The notes: generated by a model not told the origin, from the sequence alone. 64,000 nucleotides of DNA from Pelagomonas calceolata (GCA_918797485.1 CAKKNE010000005.1:3100001-3164000); one strand, 5' to 3'. Positions 37,085 to 46,639 are shown, numbered from the stretch's first letter. Numbers and translations: made by a program.

Positions 37085-38494
37085 TCAGCCGCCGCAGTAG
37101 GCTACCCTTATCACACAACCATCAGGCGCCTTACCGCCGTGGAACGGCGCGTCGTCCGCATCCAGCCTCAATAGAACCCTTGCTAAATCGCGCACCGACC
37201 CCAACAGCGCCACCTTCAATAAAGCTACTTTTGCCCCCGGCATTTGAGAATCGCGGCCCGCTAATGCCAACTTCCCCAGCAATCGCGCCGCGGTGAGCGA
37301 CGAGGCCCCGAGGTCCTCGAGGCGCGCCTCCACCGGTATGTTTTCGCAGTTGAGGAGCTCGGCGGCCATCCTCGCGAGCTCATTCTCGAGCGCGCGGCGC
37401 GTCTCCACGACCGGATCATTCGATGAATGCACTGATGGCTCTGGTCGGGAGAGGTCTTGGAGTTTCCGCAGCTCCCTCCCATCGTCCACCACAACATCAG
37501 TGAGGCCGAGCTCCGCCTCCGCTTGTCTCCGGTGCGCGTCAAAGAGCGGGTGCGTGAGGTAGCGCTCCCCTGCTGAAGGTAAGATAACGACGACGCGCTT
37601 GCCTTCGCCCAGCTCCGACGCGACGTCCCGCGCCACTCTGAGCGCCGCGCCCGACGACGGCCCCGCCAATACCCCATCTCGCATGGATACGGCGCGCGCC
37701 TCGTCCAACGCATCAGCCAGGGAGCAGCTCCGGAATTCATCAACTTGGACCCGTTGGCCTTCGTCTGTTTCATCTTTATTGCACACGAACGCGAGAGGTA
37801 CACCTGCTCCAATACCCGTGACTCCATGCCCGTTGTGGTGCACTCCACCAGATAAAGTTCGGGAGAGCTCGGGCTCCACTACCACAATTTTCGGAGGTTG
37901 TACACCACTCTGCGATGCGAGGGACCGTAGAGCTCTTGTAATACCAGAGGCCGTGCCGCCCGTGCCCGCGCCCAATACAACAGCGTCCAGCCTCCCACCA
38001 CACTGGCGCCAGAGCTCCGGTCCCGTCCCATTTAAATGTGCTTCCGCATTACAGGGGTTCGAGAACTGAGCCGTGTAGTAGGCCCGGTCTCCCAAAGCTT
38101 CAGCGGCCTTTTTGGCCAGCCGCAGCATCCCCTCGGCGCCTTCGTTCGGCTCACTTAGTAGTACAACACCACCGTACGCTTTGATGAGCGCGTACCTTTC
38201 GACATTCGTGCACACGCGCGGCATACTTACAACACACCCATAACCTTTGGAGGCGGCGACCATGGCTAATGCTATACCAGTATTGCCGGAGGTGGCATCC
38301 ACTAGCACGGAGCCCTTCCTCAACAACTGGCGCCGTTCCGCGTCCTCCACGATAGCTAACGCTGCTCTATCCTTGACCGAGCCGCCGGGGTTGAGGAATT
38401 CGAGTTTTGCGAGGAGTTCGGCGCTGTTTGACTGGAGGCGCAGCAGCGGCGTCCTTCCTATTAAATCTGTGATGCTGGAGGCGATGTCCTCCAT
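37085..38494 (-). CDS. Cysteine synthase (OAS-TL/CBS family) with C-terminal carrier-like domain
   Basis: 469 aa. Residues 1-330 are a PLP fold-II enzyme: SITDLIGRTPLLRL, the PLP lysine in LNPGGSVKDRAAL, the substrate loop DATSGNTGIALAM, the phosphate-binding loop GAGTGGTASG, and GPSSGAALRVA near the end. It makes cysteine from O-acetylserine or a related donor and sulphide. After residue about 365 comes an unexpected helical domain with ENELARMAAELLNCE and LEDLGASSLTAARLLGKLA, which resembles an acyl/peptidyl carrier domain with the Ser of a phosphopantetheine site. One gene, one frame, no intron. No presequence, so probably cytosolic. Confidence 0.85.
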   Translation of the reverse strand: MEDIASSITDLIGRTPLLRLQSNSAELLAKLEFLNPGGSVKDRAALAIVEDAERRQLLRKGSVLVDATSGNTGIALAMVAASKGYGCVVSMPRVCTNVERYALIKAYGGVVLLSEPNEGAEGMLRLAKKAAEALGDRAYYTAQFSNPCNAEAHLNGTGPELWRQCGGRLDAVVLGAGTGGTASGITRALRSLASQSGVQPPKIVVVEPELSRTLSGGVHHNGHGVTGIGAGVPLAFVCNKDETDEGQRVQVDEFRSCSLADALDEARAVSMRDGVLAGPSSGAALRVARDVASELGEGKRVVVILPSAGERYLTHPLFDAHRRQAEAELGLTDVVVDDGRELRKLQDLSRPEPSVHSSNDPVVETRRALENELARMAAELLNCENIPVEARLEDLGASSLTAARLLGKLALAGRDSQMPGAKVALLKVALLGSVRDLARVLLRLDADDAPFHGGKAPDGCVIRVAYCGG

Positions 38495-38784
38495 TTTATG
38501 AACTACGGCATGGCTCGGCTATGGGCAGCCCATATGGCTGTCGAGCGCTCGAGCGCTCTGCACTTCAGGCAAGCGCTCTGCGGCCTCTCACGCGGCGATT
38601 TCGGGTTTTGCAGGTCCGCGCGCAGGCGTCAGGGGGCAGCCCCGCGACGGCTCCGCCCCCATGGAATAGTCCTCGGACCCGGCACGTGGGGGTCGGCGAC
38701 AGCGCCGGCAAGTGCAAAGCAGTTTCACCTTCGCTGCGAAGTGGCTTATTAGCGGCGAGCGAGGCAGCGCAACTTGCAGCGAAG

Positions 38785-39846
38785 ATGCAGGAGCCGACGG
38801 CGGCCGCCATCGGCGAGGTCCAGGCGGCCTTCGGCGCCGACCCGGTAGCAGCGATGTGCCTGTACAAGGCCAGGAGCACCCTCCAAGATGGCCTCTGCAC
38901 CAAACTGAGCTTCCCGAACACGCCGGAGCACGGCGAGACCGTCGTGGACGAGCCGCCGACGATGCCGGGCGGCAAAGACGCGGGGCCGAACCCCATGGAT
39001 GTTTGTCTTGGTGCTCTGGCGACGTGCCAGGAGATCTCGTACAAGGCCTTTGCTACCGTGATGGGGATTGAGGTCAAATCCGTGGCTTGTTCTGTGGAGG
39101 GCGAGCTCGACTTGCGTGGCTTTCTCGGTGTGGACGAGAGTGTAGCGAAAGGGTTCACGAAGATCACCGGTACGGTGACCGTGGACGCTCCTGATGCCTC
39201 CCAAGAGCAGCTGGACCAGCTCAAGGGCGCCGTGGACGCCCACTGCCCCATGTGCGATTTCCTATCCGGCACATGCACGCTGACGTTAGACGTTAAAACG
39301 CAAGCTCCCACGGATGCCACGCGCGACGACGGTTCACTAAGCGCGCAAGCCATCGGGGAGCTCGGCGCTGCGTTGGGCGCGGACCCGTCGGCCGCCCTGT
39401 GCACGTACAAAGCGTCCTCGAAACTCGAGAAGGGCCTCGCGTCCTCACTCACTTACCCGAACACGCCGCACCACGGCCCCTACGCGACGGACGAGCCCCA
39501 ATCGATGCCCGGCGGCCAGAACACGGGCCCGAACCCCATGGATTTGGTGCTGGGCGCGCTGACGACGTGCCAGGACATCACGTACAAGGCCTACGCGACG
39601 GCGCTAGGCATTGATGTGCAAAGGGTCGAGACGGCTTGTGAAGGAGACCTGGACCTGCGCGGCTTCCTGGGTGTCGACGAGGCCGTGCGGAAGGGCTTCC
39701 AAGTCATAAGAGGCACGGTGACGCTCACGACGAACGCTGATGAAGCGACGATCACAAAACTCAAGGGCGCGGTCGACGCCCATTGCCCGATGTGCGCGAC
39801 GATTTCCGACAAGATTCCCGTCTCCTTGACGGTCGTGAAGGCGTGA
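38785..39846 (+). CDS. Tandem OsmC-like protein
   Basis: 353 aa from ATG 38785. Two OsmC units of about 170 residues: each has MPGG, then GPNPMDxxLGALxTCQxIxYKA with the first redox Cys, LDLRGFLGVDE, and VDAHCPMC with the second Cys. OsmC enzymes reduce organic hydroperoxides with a two-Cys centre, and both Cys are kept in each unit. The two units are about 60% alike by eye, so the gene arose by internal duplication. It is divergent from the cysteine synthase gene across 290 bp. The frame extends to 38521 with a low-complexity leader, which could be an organelle presequence. Confidence 0.85.
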   Translation: MQEPTAAAIGEVQAAFGADPVAAMCLYKARSTLQDGLCTKLSFPNTPEHGETVVDEPPTMPGGKDAGPNPMDVCLGALATCQEISYKAFATVMGIEVKSVACSVEGELDLRGFLGVDESVAKGFTKITGTVTVDAPDASQEQLDQLKGAVDAHCPMCDFLSGTCTLTLDVKTQAPTDATRDDGSLSAQAIGELGAALGADPSAALCTYKASSKLEKGLASSLTYPNTPHHGPYATDEPQSMPGGQNTGPNPMDLVLGALTTCQDITYKAYATALGIDVQRVETACEGDLDLRGFLGVDEAVRKGFQVIRGTVTLTTNADEATITKLKGAVDAHCPMCATISDKIPVSLTVVKA

Positions 39847-39894
39847 TGGCACGCGACGAGCCCCCCTTCCCTGCTTGCGGAACGCCAATATGAC

Positions 39895-39929
39895 GCGTGC
39901 CGGCGCTTTCTGGGAAAGTGCCGGGACGC
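39895..39929. terminator. Long hairpin after the OsmC gene
   Basis: 16-base arms (39895-39910 and 39914-39929) pair with one mismatch and one G-T, loop of three bases. It sits between convergent OsmC and MlaF-MlaE genes. It is preceded by TATGAC and followed by CCGAGG, but lacks the apical AA/CC placement of a SECIS, and the OsmC frame has no internal UGA. Confidence 0.4.
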
Positions 39930-40040
39930 CGAGGAAATCCAGAATCGTTCCCTCTCACCGCGGGACTGCCTTACAAAGGGTAGTCTAACCCCGCGGTGGC
40001 GCTTCGCCCGCCCGCCATAATACTAGTCTGAATGAATAGG

Positions 40041-41711
40041 TTACTTATACCACTCCCTCCTCAATAAGAGCTGGGAGAAGGCCCAGTCCCCCAATATCAC
40101 TGCTAAACCACCGGCGACGACGGACGCCGTGATCGCCCGCGGCACGTCCCGAGGGGCTAGGTCCGCTCTCCGGGAAATAATTTCCGCCACGACGACGATC
40201 AACGTGATGTAGACCAACGCTTTGAAGACGTTGTGCGCGGGCGGCCACGTCGCCAATTCCACAAAATTACGGTAGAAGGACCATTCATGTGAACATCGTA
40301 ATGGAGGCAACAACGCGTCCTTCACGCCCTCGAAATACCAGCTCTCGTCGATGTCGTCACCCAGACCGTAGATCCGCGCGACCGGCCCGCCTATACACAC
40401 GGCTAGCAACGACCCGAGCGCGGTCAAGACCGGCGCCGCGGCCCACGCCGCCACCAGTGAAGGCAGTAGGGACCACGATCTCGGAGAGCGCCCCAGCGTC
40501 TTGAGGAGCTTGTTCTGCGCCGTGGCCTGCATCGTGGCCACTTCACCAGCGTAACTCCCGCCTAATCTTCCACTCAACAACAGAGCTGCTAACAGTGGTC
40601 CTAACTCAATAACAAAGAGCTTCGCCAGGCCCTGCGCATAGAGAACTCGTTTCGCTTTAGGTAACGCAGACCTAACCATGCCCTGGGCCTTGCCTTTGAC
40701 GGCCATGCGCGTCATCATCTTTTGTAGGTCCGAGGCTTCTTTGCCCGACAGCAAGTCGACCATCGGTAAAACTTCTTTCTCTAGTATCTGGTCGACCTGG
40801 TCTGTCACATCTAATTTGGCGAGTAAGTCGGCCGTGAGCATGGCGACGGCGACGCCGGCGGCCGCGAACGCCAAAAGTATCAAAGGTAAGGATAGGGCGA
40901 AGTAGTCCACGGTCTTCGCTCGCATGCGAAACAAGACCCGAAACGCGCTTCTACTCCTTACGTCTCCGCGTAGCCAGGCGCAGTAGCGCGCCTTCCGTTT
41001 TATCGTGTCTTCCCGGATGGCTGGTACCAAGGCTATTGATCTAGGTGCGTCGCAGACAAGCTTCACTAAAGCAGGCTGGTGCGACACTAGTAATAAAGAA
41101 GCGCCGTGTTCTCGCCTTAACACTCCTAACTCCTTCGCTACTGCTCTGGCTGCGCGCTCGTCCAATCCGGTAAAGGGCTCGTCTAGGACCACAACGCGTT
41201 TCCTCTGTGCGAGTTGCAATGCTAAAGATGCTCTTCGAGCCATCCCACCGGACAGCTCCTGGGGCATCTTGCGCCCATCCCTCGCCCAGTCAAGGCCCAC
41301 CGCCTCGACGAGTCTTTTTGGTTCCTCTACCGAGTGGACGCCGCACGCGGCCAACGCGTTCGCCACGTTGCCGCCCACGCTCAAGGCATCGACTAACGTC
41401 GTCTGCTGAAATAGAGCACCGACGCGCTCCCGCTTGTCTATGCTGGCATCCCAGTCGACGCTGACGTGGATGCCCAACCGTCTCGCACTGCCTAACCCCG
41501 CGACCTCCGCCGCTAATGTAGTTTTCCCAACACCAGAAGGCCCCTGGAGCCAGACGACCTCGCCCCGCGCCAATTGGAACTTTACTTCTCCATCGTCCCG
41601 GAACGGGCATTTTGATGGATCGACACAACTAGCCGAAACAGTAGCGTAGGGCGCCCGCATTGCCTTCTCGGCGCCGTGCCAGTCCGGGCGGCTGGACCAG
41701 TTGCGGTTCAT
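40041..41711 (-). CDS. Fused MlaF-MlaE type ABC lipid transporter
   Basis: 556 aa. Residues 40-240 are an ABC ATPase: Walker A GPSGVGKTT, signature ELSGGMARRASLA, Walker B VVVLDEPF, and the H loop LLLVSHQP. Residues 275-556 are an MlaE/TGD1-like permease with about five helices and the family hallmark FVIELGPLLAALLLSGRLGG, SYAGEVATMQATAQ. In bacteria (MlaFEDB) and plastids (TGD1/2/3) these are separate chains importing phospholipids; here they form one polypeptide. A plastid envelope role is inferred; the N terminus has no clear presequence. The MlaD/TGD2 partner is not in the window. Confidence 0.85.
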   Translation of the reverse strand: MNRNWSSRPDWHGAEKAMRAPYATVSASCVDPSKCPFRDDGEVKFQLARGEVVWLQGPSGVGKTTLAAEVAGLGSARRLGIHVSVDWDASIDKRERVGALFQQTTLVDALSVGGNVANALAACGVHSVEEPKRLVEAVGLDWARDGRKMPQELSGGMARRASLALQLAQRKRVVVLDEPFTGLDERAARAVAKELGVLRREHGASLLLVSHQPALVKLVCDAPRSIALVPAIREDTIKRKARYCAWLRGDVRSRSAFRVLFRMRAKTVDYFALSLPLILLAFAAAGVAVAMLTADLLAKLDVTDQVDQILEKEVLPMVDLLSGKEASDLQKMMTRMAVKGKAQGMVRSALPKAKRVLYAQGLAKLFVIELGPLLAALLLSGRLGGSYAGEVATMQATAQNKLLKTLGRSPRSWSLLPSLVAAWAAAPVLTALGSLLAVCIGGPVARIYGLGDDIDESWYFEGVKDALLPPLRCSHEWSFYRNFVELATWPPAHNVFKALVYITLIVVVAEIISRRADLAPRDVPRAITASVVAGGLAVILGDWAFSQLLLRREWYK

Positions 41712-42531
41712 CGCTTTTTCGGCGTTTCAACCGCAGTGAGAGCCTGTGCTCTCTTGCTGTTTTTGCTGCAGAGCGCAACGCCGGCCGAAGATCTCGCGCG
41801 GGCAAGGCGGCCTTATAAAAGGATGCTGCGCCACGCAAGTCTTTGGGAGAAATGTCCACGGAGCGGTGAACTGCGGCCTGCACCGCAGTATGGCTCTTTG
41901 TTGCAAGCCATGACGGCCCGACGCCCACGGGACTCGTCCGGGCGAGCCCATCCGTCGGGCCGTAAGATGAGGTTTCGTAACCCGAGGAAGCGGTGCGGGA
42001 GCCCGGTCGGCAAAGTGGAGTTTGTTTCAAGTTCGGATGCCTAGTTCGGGCCCTCCGTGCTGCAGCCATGCGACGGCTCCACGGAGCGGTCGCCGGAGCC
42101 GTGCGGGCGCGGGGACCCACAGAGTGCGGGGTTTGGGTGGGGGCAGCCGAGCAAGAGATTGGCCTTGGCATAACAAGCCAGCGAATCTCAGCTTCCGGGG
42201 CCGCGGATACCGGCGGGACACCATCCGGTACCAAACCCAGACGTTGGGCGCGCACCCTGACCCCAAGATCGCCGCCCCGCGAGCGGCATCCCTTAATTCG
42301 GCAGCCTAATCGCGAGGCGAATATCAGCGTCCCGCGCCCCCCGCCGCGCCCCCGCGCCACCCCCGCCCCCGCGCCGCGTCCGCACCCATATCCCAGACAT
42401 GCGCGCGGCGCCGCCGCCGCCCCCCCACCCCCTTTTATCATATGCTGGGCGCGCGCAGGCCGTACGCCGTCGCGCGAAGCAGAACACGCGTCGCCGGTGA
42501 TAGTCAACACCCTAGCACGAAAACAAAAAAG
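41712..42531. other. Long non-coding divergent region (820 bp)
   Basis: Between MlaF-MlaE (minus) and the PAH protein (plus). Contains CTTATAAAAGG (about 41811), the structured hairpin at 41915-41961, and a C-rich track near 42331-42430 (CCCCGCGCC-type). No coding exon is convincing: overlapping frames are Arg/Pro-rich shadows. Confidence 0.5.
41915..41961. ncRNA. Structured hairpin, possible RNA element
   Basis: Outer stem GGCCCGACG/CGTCGGGCC (9 bp, perfect). An inner stem follows, GGG-a-CTCG with CGAG-c-CC and a six-base loop. Such a two-level hairpin is unlikely by chance even at this GC content. It lies about 204 bp upstream of the MlaF-MlaE start; strand unknown. Confidence 0.3.
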
Positions 42532-44751
42532 ATGGAGTCCCCGCGCCGCAAGAGCGCGCGCAACGAGGCGCCGGCCTGCCCGATCTGCGGCCGCTGCTTC
42601 CCGGCCGACGAGATCGAGGCCCACGCGGCCGAGTGCGCGGCCCGGGCCTTTGGGGAAGATGAGCCTGCTCAAGAGCCGCCTCCCGAGGCGCCGCACCCCG
42701 ACGAGGCCGAGCCTCGGCGAAGAAGGCGCCGGACGGATCGCGCGCGCGTGCCCGTGAACACGCAGTACGACAAGCACCTGCCTTCTGCCCGGTCGAGGGC
42801 CGTTGCTAGATCCGCCCCAGCACATGGCCGGACCTGGGCCGTCCCCGGTGGGGAAGCGGCGCAGTTACGAGGCGGTGCGGTCATTTACGCCGCCGAATTA
42901 CCGGAACACTTGCAAGCTCGGGTCGACGCGGCCGACGATGCTTTGGCATTGCTCGCTCCCGAGGCCGTGTCCTTCACGAATAGTAGAGGCGCTTTGGATA
43001 AACGCAAAACAGAAGAGTACAGAAGAAGGGTCCAGGAGGAAGAGTACCAACTGGAATTATATAGAAGCACGATGGGCGCGTCCAAGAAAGCGGATGTTCA
43101 AGAGCCGCCCGAGCCCCAGCTGTCGCTGCGGATCGCCTTCGATTCCGAGGGCACCGCCTCGGCCGTCAAGGTCGAACCGAAGCCGCGGCCCTCCGTCACA
43201 AGTCCGCGCGAAGCGGCGGCGGCGGCCCGGGCGCGGCGACGCGGCCGGGACATCCAGGCCGCGCGCGAGCGGGAACGGCGGCGGCGCGACGTCCGCAATT
43301 CTGCGAGACCGACGTCCAATGAACAAGCCTTAGAATATGTTGGAAGGATGCGGAAGATCCTGCCGGAGCGCACCGTGGCTACTTTCGTGGAATTGTTAAG
43401 AGCCTACAAGCGCAAGACGTTTCCTGCCATGGACGTGGCTGAAAGAGTCGCTTCATTACTAAAGGGCTACCCCGAGTTAATCCGGGACTTCGAGCACTTC
43501 CTGCCGGCGCGGGACGCGTCCCGTGATTTCCTGCGGTCGGCGGCGGCGCGGGATCCTGGTATTAGCGAGACTGAACCGCCGTCGGAGTACACGCAAATGT
43601 GGTCCGAGCGCGCCGCGGGTTCACAACCGGACTTGACGTTATTAGCTCACGACGAGGTCGAGGCGCCTCCCAATGATCCCGCGGGCGACGCGGCGGCCGC
43701 CGCTGTGGCCGCGGATGCCGGCGCGGAGCCTCCGACGAAGCGTAGGAAGTCCGAGGCCGTGCACGCGACGTGGCGCGCGGCCTGGGCCGACTACAAGGCC
43801 GCTACCGAGGGCGATTCGGACCGGACCCAGGTCGCCGAGGCGGCGCGGCGCGTCGTGGCCGCCTCCCAAGCCATCGCGCAGGTCCAGGGCTCGGCCGTCG
43901 TCTTACCGCCCGAGGTCGCGCCGCCGCCGCCGCCGGCTTTGATCCATGGGGCAAACACGAACCCCTGGGCGCCGCCCATGGGCCACATCCACGGGCCCGA
44001 GGCGACGCCGCCCGTGACACAACAGCCTATGTTAAACGCCATCGGCCCGCCGATGATGGCCGCCGTCGCTGCGGCGGCGGCATTGCAGGCCGGCGCCGGG
44101 CCGCTACCGTCCCAAGCGACGCCCTGGAAGCTGCCCATCCCCTCGGTGACGCCCCCGGAGCAGCCGGACTACGAGGCACCGCCCTCGATCAGCGAGGGCG
44201 ACGGCGGCTTCTGCGACGGCAAGGGCGACCTGGACGTCGACGCGACGTCCGACGAGGAAGAAAGTGATGCGGAGCCGGTCTTCGCGGCGCCGGAGCGGTC
44301 GTTGGAAGATCCGGTCGACGGCGCCGGGCCTTTATTACTGAAGGGCGTGGTTGAAACGGACGACCGCTTGCAGCGGCGCCACGCGCAGCTCGTGGCCCAG
44401 GTCACGGGCCGCCGCGCGCCGCCCTACGGATCCTCCTTGACAGTGGCGCCCCGGCCGCCTCAAAGAGTCGACGATATGAGAGTCGGCCGCTGGGTCGAGG
44501 TCTGGTGGCCCGGCCCCGGCGCCTGGTATTTGGGACGCATCGTCGCCGAGGGGGCCGGCACGCTCAAGATCGCCTACACGGACGGCCAGACCCACGACCA
44601 GAAGTTCCAGGACCACGCCTTCCGGGGCGTCGGCCCGCCGCCGGCCGAGATGATGGGCGAGGCCGCGACGTGGCGCTTCGCCAAGGGGCCGGCCCGCGGT
44701 CCCGGCCGGCCCGTGGCGCCCGCCGCGGTGCCCATGGAGGTGTCGGCCTGA
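42532..44751 (+). CDS. Nuclear regulator: zinc finger, PAH (Sin3-like) and Tudor-like domain
   Basis: 739 aa. Residues about 14-36: ACPICGRCFPADEIEAHAAE, a C2HC/UBZ-type finger. Basic/acidic linkers follow. Residues about 258-325: EQALEYVGRMRKILPERTV, FVELLRAYKRKTF, YPELIRDFEHFLP, a clear paired amphipathic helix of the Sin3 type. A nuclear localisation signal (PTKRRKSE) and Pro-rich region come next. The C terminus (about 665-715) has VGRWVEVWWPGPGAWYLGR and LKIAYTDGQ, a Tudor/DUF-like barrel. The set suggests a chromatin corepressor or reader. I do not know this combination as a named protein. Confidence 0.7.
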   Translation: MESPRRKSARNEAPACPICGRCFPADEIEAHAAECAARAFGEDEPAQEPPPEAPHPDEAEPRRRRRRTDRARVPVNTQYDKHLPSARSRAVARSAPAHGRTWAVPGGEAAQLRGGAVIYAAELPEHLQARVDAADDALALLAPEAVSFTNSRGALDKRKTEEYRRRVQEEEYQLELYRSTMGASKKADVQEPPEPQLSLRIAFDSEGTASAVKVEPKPRPSVTSPREAAAAARARRRGRDIQAARERERRRRDVRNSARPTSNEQALEYVGRMRKILPERTVATFVELLRAYKRKTFPAMDVAERVASLLKGYPELIRDFEHFLPARDASRDFLRSAAARDPGISETEPPSEYTQMWSERAAGSQPDLTLLAHDEVEAPPNDPAGDAAAAAVAADAGAEPPTKRRKSEAVHATWRAAWADYKAATEGDSDRTQVAEAARRVVAASQAIAQVQGSAVVLPPEVAPPPPPALIHGANTNPWAPPMGHIHGPEATPPVTQQPMLNAIGPPMMAAVAAAAALQAGAGPLPSQATPWKLPIPSVTPPEQPDYEAPPSISEGDGGFCDGKGDLDVDATSDEEESDAEPVFAAPERSLEDPVDGAGPLLLKGVVETDDRLQRRHAQLVAQVTGRRAPPYGSSLTVAPRPPQRVDDMRVGRWVEVWWPGPGAWYLGRIVAEGAGTLKIAYTDGQTHDQKFQDHAFRGVGPPPAEMMGEAATWRFAKGPARGPGRPVAPAAVPMEVSA

Positions 44752-45237
44752 GGCGCTCTCCCCCTGCTTTTATCCTCTCTAAGCTTTACTCTACATATCT
44801 GTTGCTTTGCTTAGAGCTAGGCCGCCTAGCCACGACCCGCCGCGGGGGCTGCGTGACCGCACGCCCGCCCCGCCCCCGGCCCTCGCCCGCCGTCGCCCCG
44901 ATATGTTCGTCGCGCACGAAATGGCGAAAACCCCGACGGCTGGGATAGATGTTGTTGTTACGGTGCTAGGACTAGTCACTAGTGGGCGGATAGATCTCGG
45001 CTGTTTTCTAGTGTCTTACAGGACGCTAGCAACCTGCATTTTGCCGGCGCCGTCTGTGCGTGTTATCGCTGCTAATAGGCCCACCAGTGACACCTGCGAG
45101 CGAGCCACAGCGAGTGCATCAGATATTCTGACCTGTGCGACGAATTGTCAATCTCTGTGCTTGTTGCACACTGTGCGCACTGCCAACTGCACCCGACGCC
45201 GCGACGCCACGACGCTGCGACGCCATCGCCGCGAACC
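44752..45237. other. Intergenic region upstream of the methyltransferase
   Basis: Holds the promoter motif at 45007-45030. A GCGACGCCATCGCCGCG shard just before the ATG resembles an introner core. No gene. Confidence 0.45.
45007..45030 (+). promoter_or_regulatory. Directional promoter motif, site 12
   Basis: TCTAGTGTCTTAC, five bases, GCTAGC; about 208 bp before ATG 45238. Confidence 0.6.
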
Positions 45238-46621
45238 ATGTCATCCATGCGCGACAAAGTGGCTGCTCTCAGCGCCAAGCTGAGCGGCAAGAAGAAAAAA
45301 CGAGGCGGCGGCGACGCCAGCAGCACGGCGAAGCGCTCCAAGAGCGATGCAGACCCGAGCGCGCGCTACCTCGCCAATCCCTTGACGGCGCCGATCGTCC
45401 AGCGCTGGCACGCGTACTTCCGGTCGCGGCTGGCGACGCCGCCGCGTGTTTTTGTCGGACCCAAGACGGGCTGGCGCGGAGTGGCCAAGCTCGCGGCACG
45501 GCGCGTGAACGGTAGAGTGCTGCTGGGACTCTTCGCGCCGGGCACGCACGACGTCGTGACCAGTGCTTCGACCTCGGCCGCCCACGCGCCCGCGCTGAAC
45601 ACCGCCATCAAAGCAGTGGAAGCAGCCCTCGCCGAGGAGCGCATCTACGCCAACGGCGCGGCCGAGGGCGACGGCTCGGTATCCTACGTCGGTTTGGCCC
45701 ACGAGTCGACGACGGATAGGGTCCAGGTCGTCGTCGTCGTGAACGGCGACGACGCGGCGCCGGCGCGGCGCGTGCGGGCGCGCCTCGAGGGCCGCGGCTG
45801 GCTCCACTCCTTCTTCGCGCACCTGAACCCCGTGTCGCGCCACGACAACGCCATCTACGGGCGCGGTGCGTGCCTCCGGGTCCTTTTTTTGGGGGTGTTC
45901 AGCTTCGACGGGCGCCGCATCGACGGCGTGGGAGGGGGTGTTCATCCCAACGTACGCCATCGACGCGACACGCAACGCAGGCGGGCCGGAGACGTGGCGC
46001 CCCCTGCCCCAGGGAACTTGCGCGAACTTCGCATGCACCGCGGGGCAATGCGTGCAGGAGGCGCCGCTCGGCGTGGGCCTCTTCTTCGCGCCGGCGTGCT
46101 TCCGCCAGGCGAACCTGGCCCAGTTCGCGGAGATCGTCAGGGCCATCCAGAAGGCCGTGCCAAAAAACGCGCGCGTCGTCGAGCTCTACGGCGGCGTGGC
46201 CACGATCGGCGCTCACCTGCTGGAGCGCGCCGCGCGCGTGCGGTGCTCGGACGAGAACCCCTGGAACGCCGCGTGCGTCGACCTGCTGAAGCAAGGTCTT
46301 GACGAGGCGCTCGCGGAGAAGCTCTCCTACGAGACGGCGCCGGCCGCGGTCGTCGCGCGGCGCGGCGATTTGGCCCACGCAGACGTGATCGTTGTGGACC
46401 CGCCGCGCAAGGGGCTCTGCGCGGACGTGCTCAAGGCCCTCCTGCGGCCCGCGCCGAAGCCAAGGAAACTCGTCTACGTGTCCTGCGGCTTCGACGCGCT
46501 GCAGCGCGACCTCGCGGCGCTCGTCGCGGGCCGCTGGCGCCTCGACCGCGTCGAGGGCCACGTCTTGTTTCCCGGCGCGGACCACGTGGAAACGCTGGCC
46601 GTGCTGGACGAGGGTGGGTAG
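45238..46621 (+). CDS. TrmA/RumA-like uracil-5 methyltransferase (one introner)
   Basis: Exons 45238-45862 and 45981-46621, phase 1, 421 aa. A basic N terminus (KLSGKKKKRGGG) suggests a nuclear or nucleolar location. The SAM domain has VVELYGGVATIGAHLLE (motif I), then VIVVDPPRKGLCAD and the catalytic loop KLVYVSCGFDALQRD with the nucleophile Cys, ending HVETLAVL. These are the marks of the RNA m5U methyltransferase family (tRNA U54 or rRNA). Splicing restores IYGRGPETWRPL. The start at 45238 is the first ATG after the promoter motif. Confidence 0.85.
45863..45980 (+). mobile_element. Introner with GC donor (118 bp)
   Basis: Duplication GCGGTGCG/GCGGGCCG (6 of 8). Core pair CGCATCGACGGCGTGG and CGCCATCGACGCGACACG. 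The acceptor is CGCAACGCAG. The terminal repeats differ from the CTGTGTGG family. Confidence 0.75.
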
Positions 46622-46639
46622 GTTCGCGGCGTCCTTTTT

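Noticed and set aside
39895-39929. SECIS for the OsmC gene
   Set aside because: The hairpin has TATGAC and CCGAGG but no suitable apical loop, and the OsmC frame has no internal UGA; reading through its stop gives no family sequence.
41993-42757. 254-codon plus-strand frame overlapping the PAH gene start
   Set aside because: Arg/Pro-rich composition and overlap with a better supported zinc finger; treated as a shadow of GC-rich DNA.
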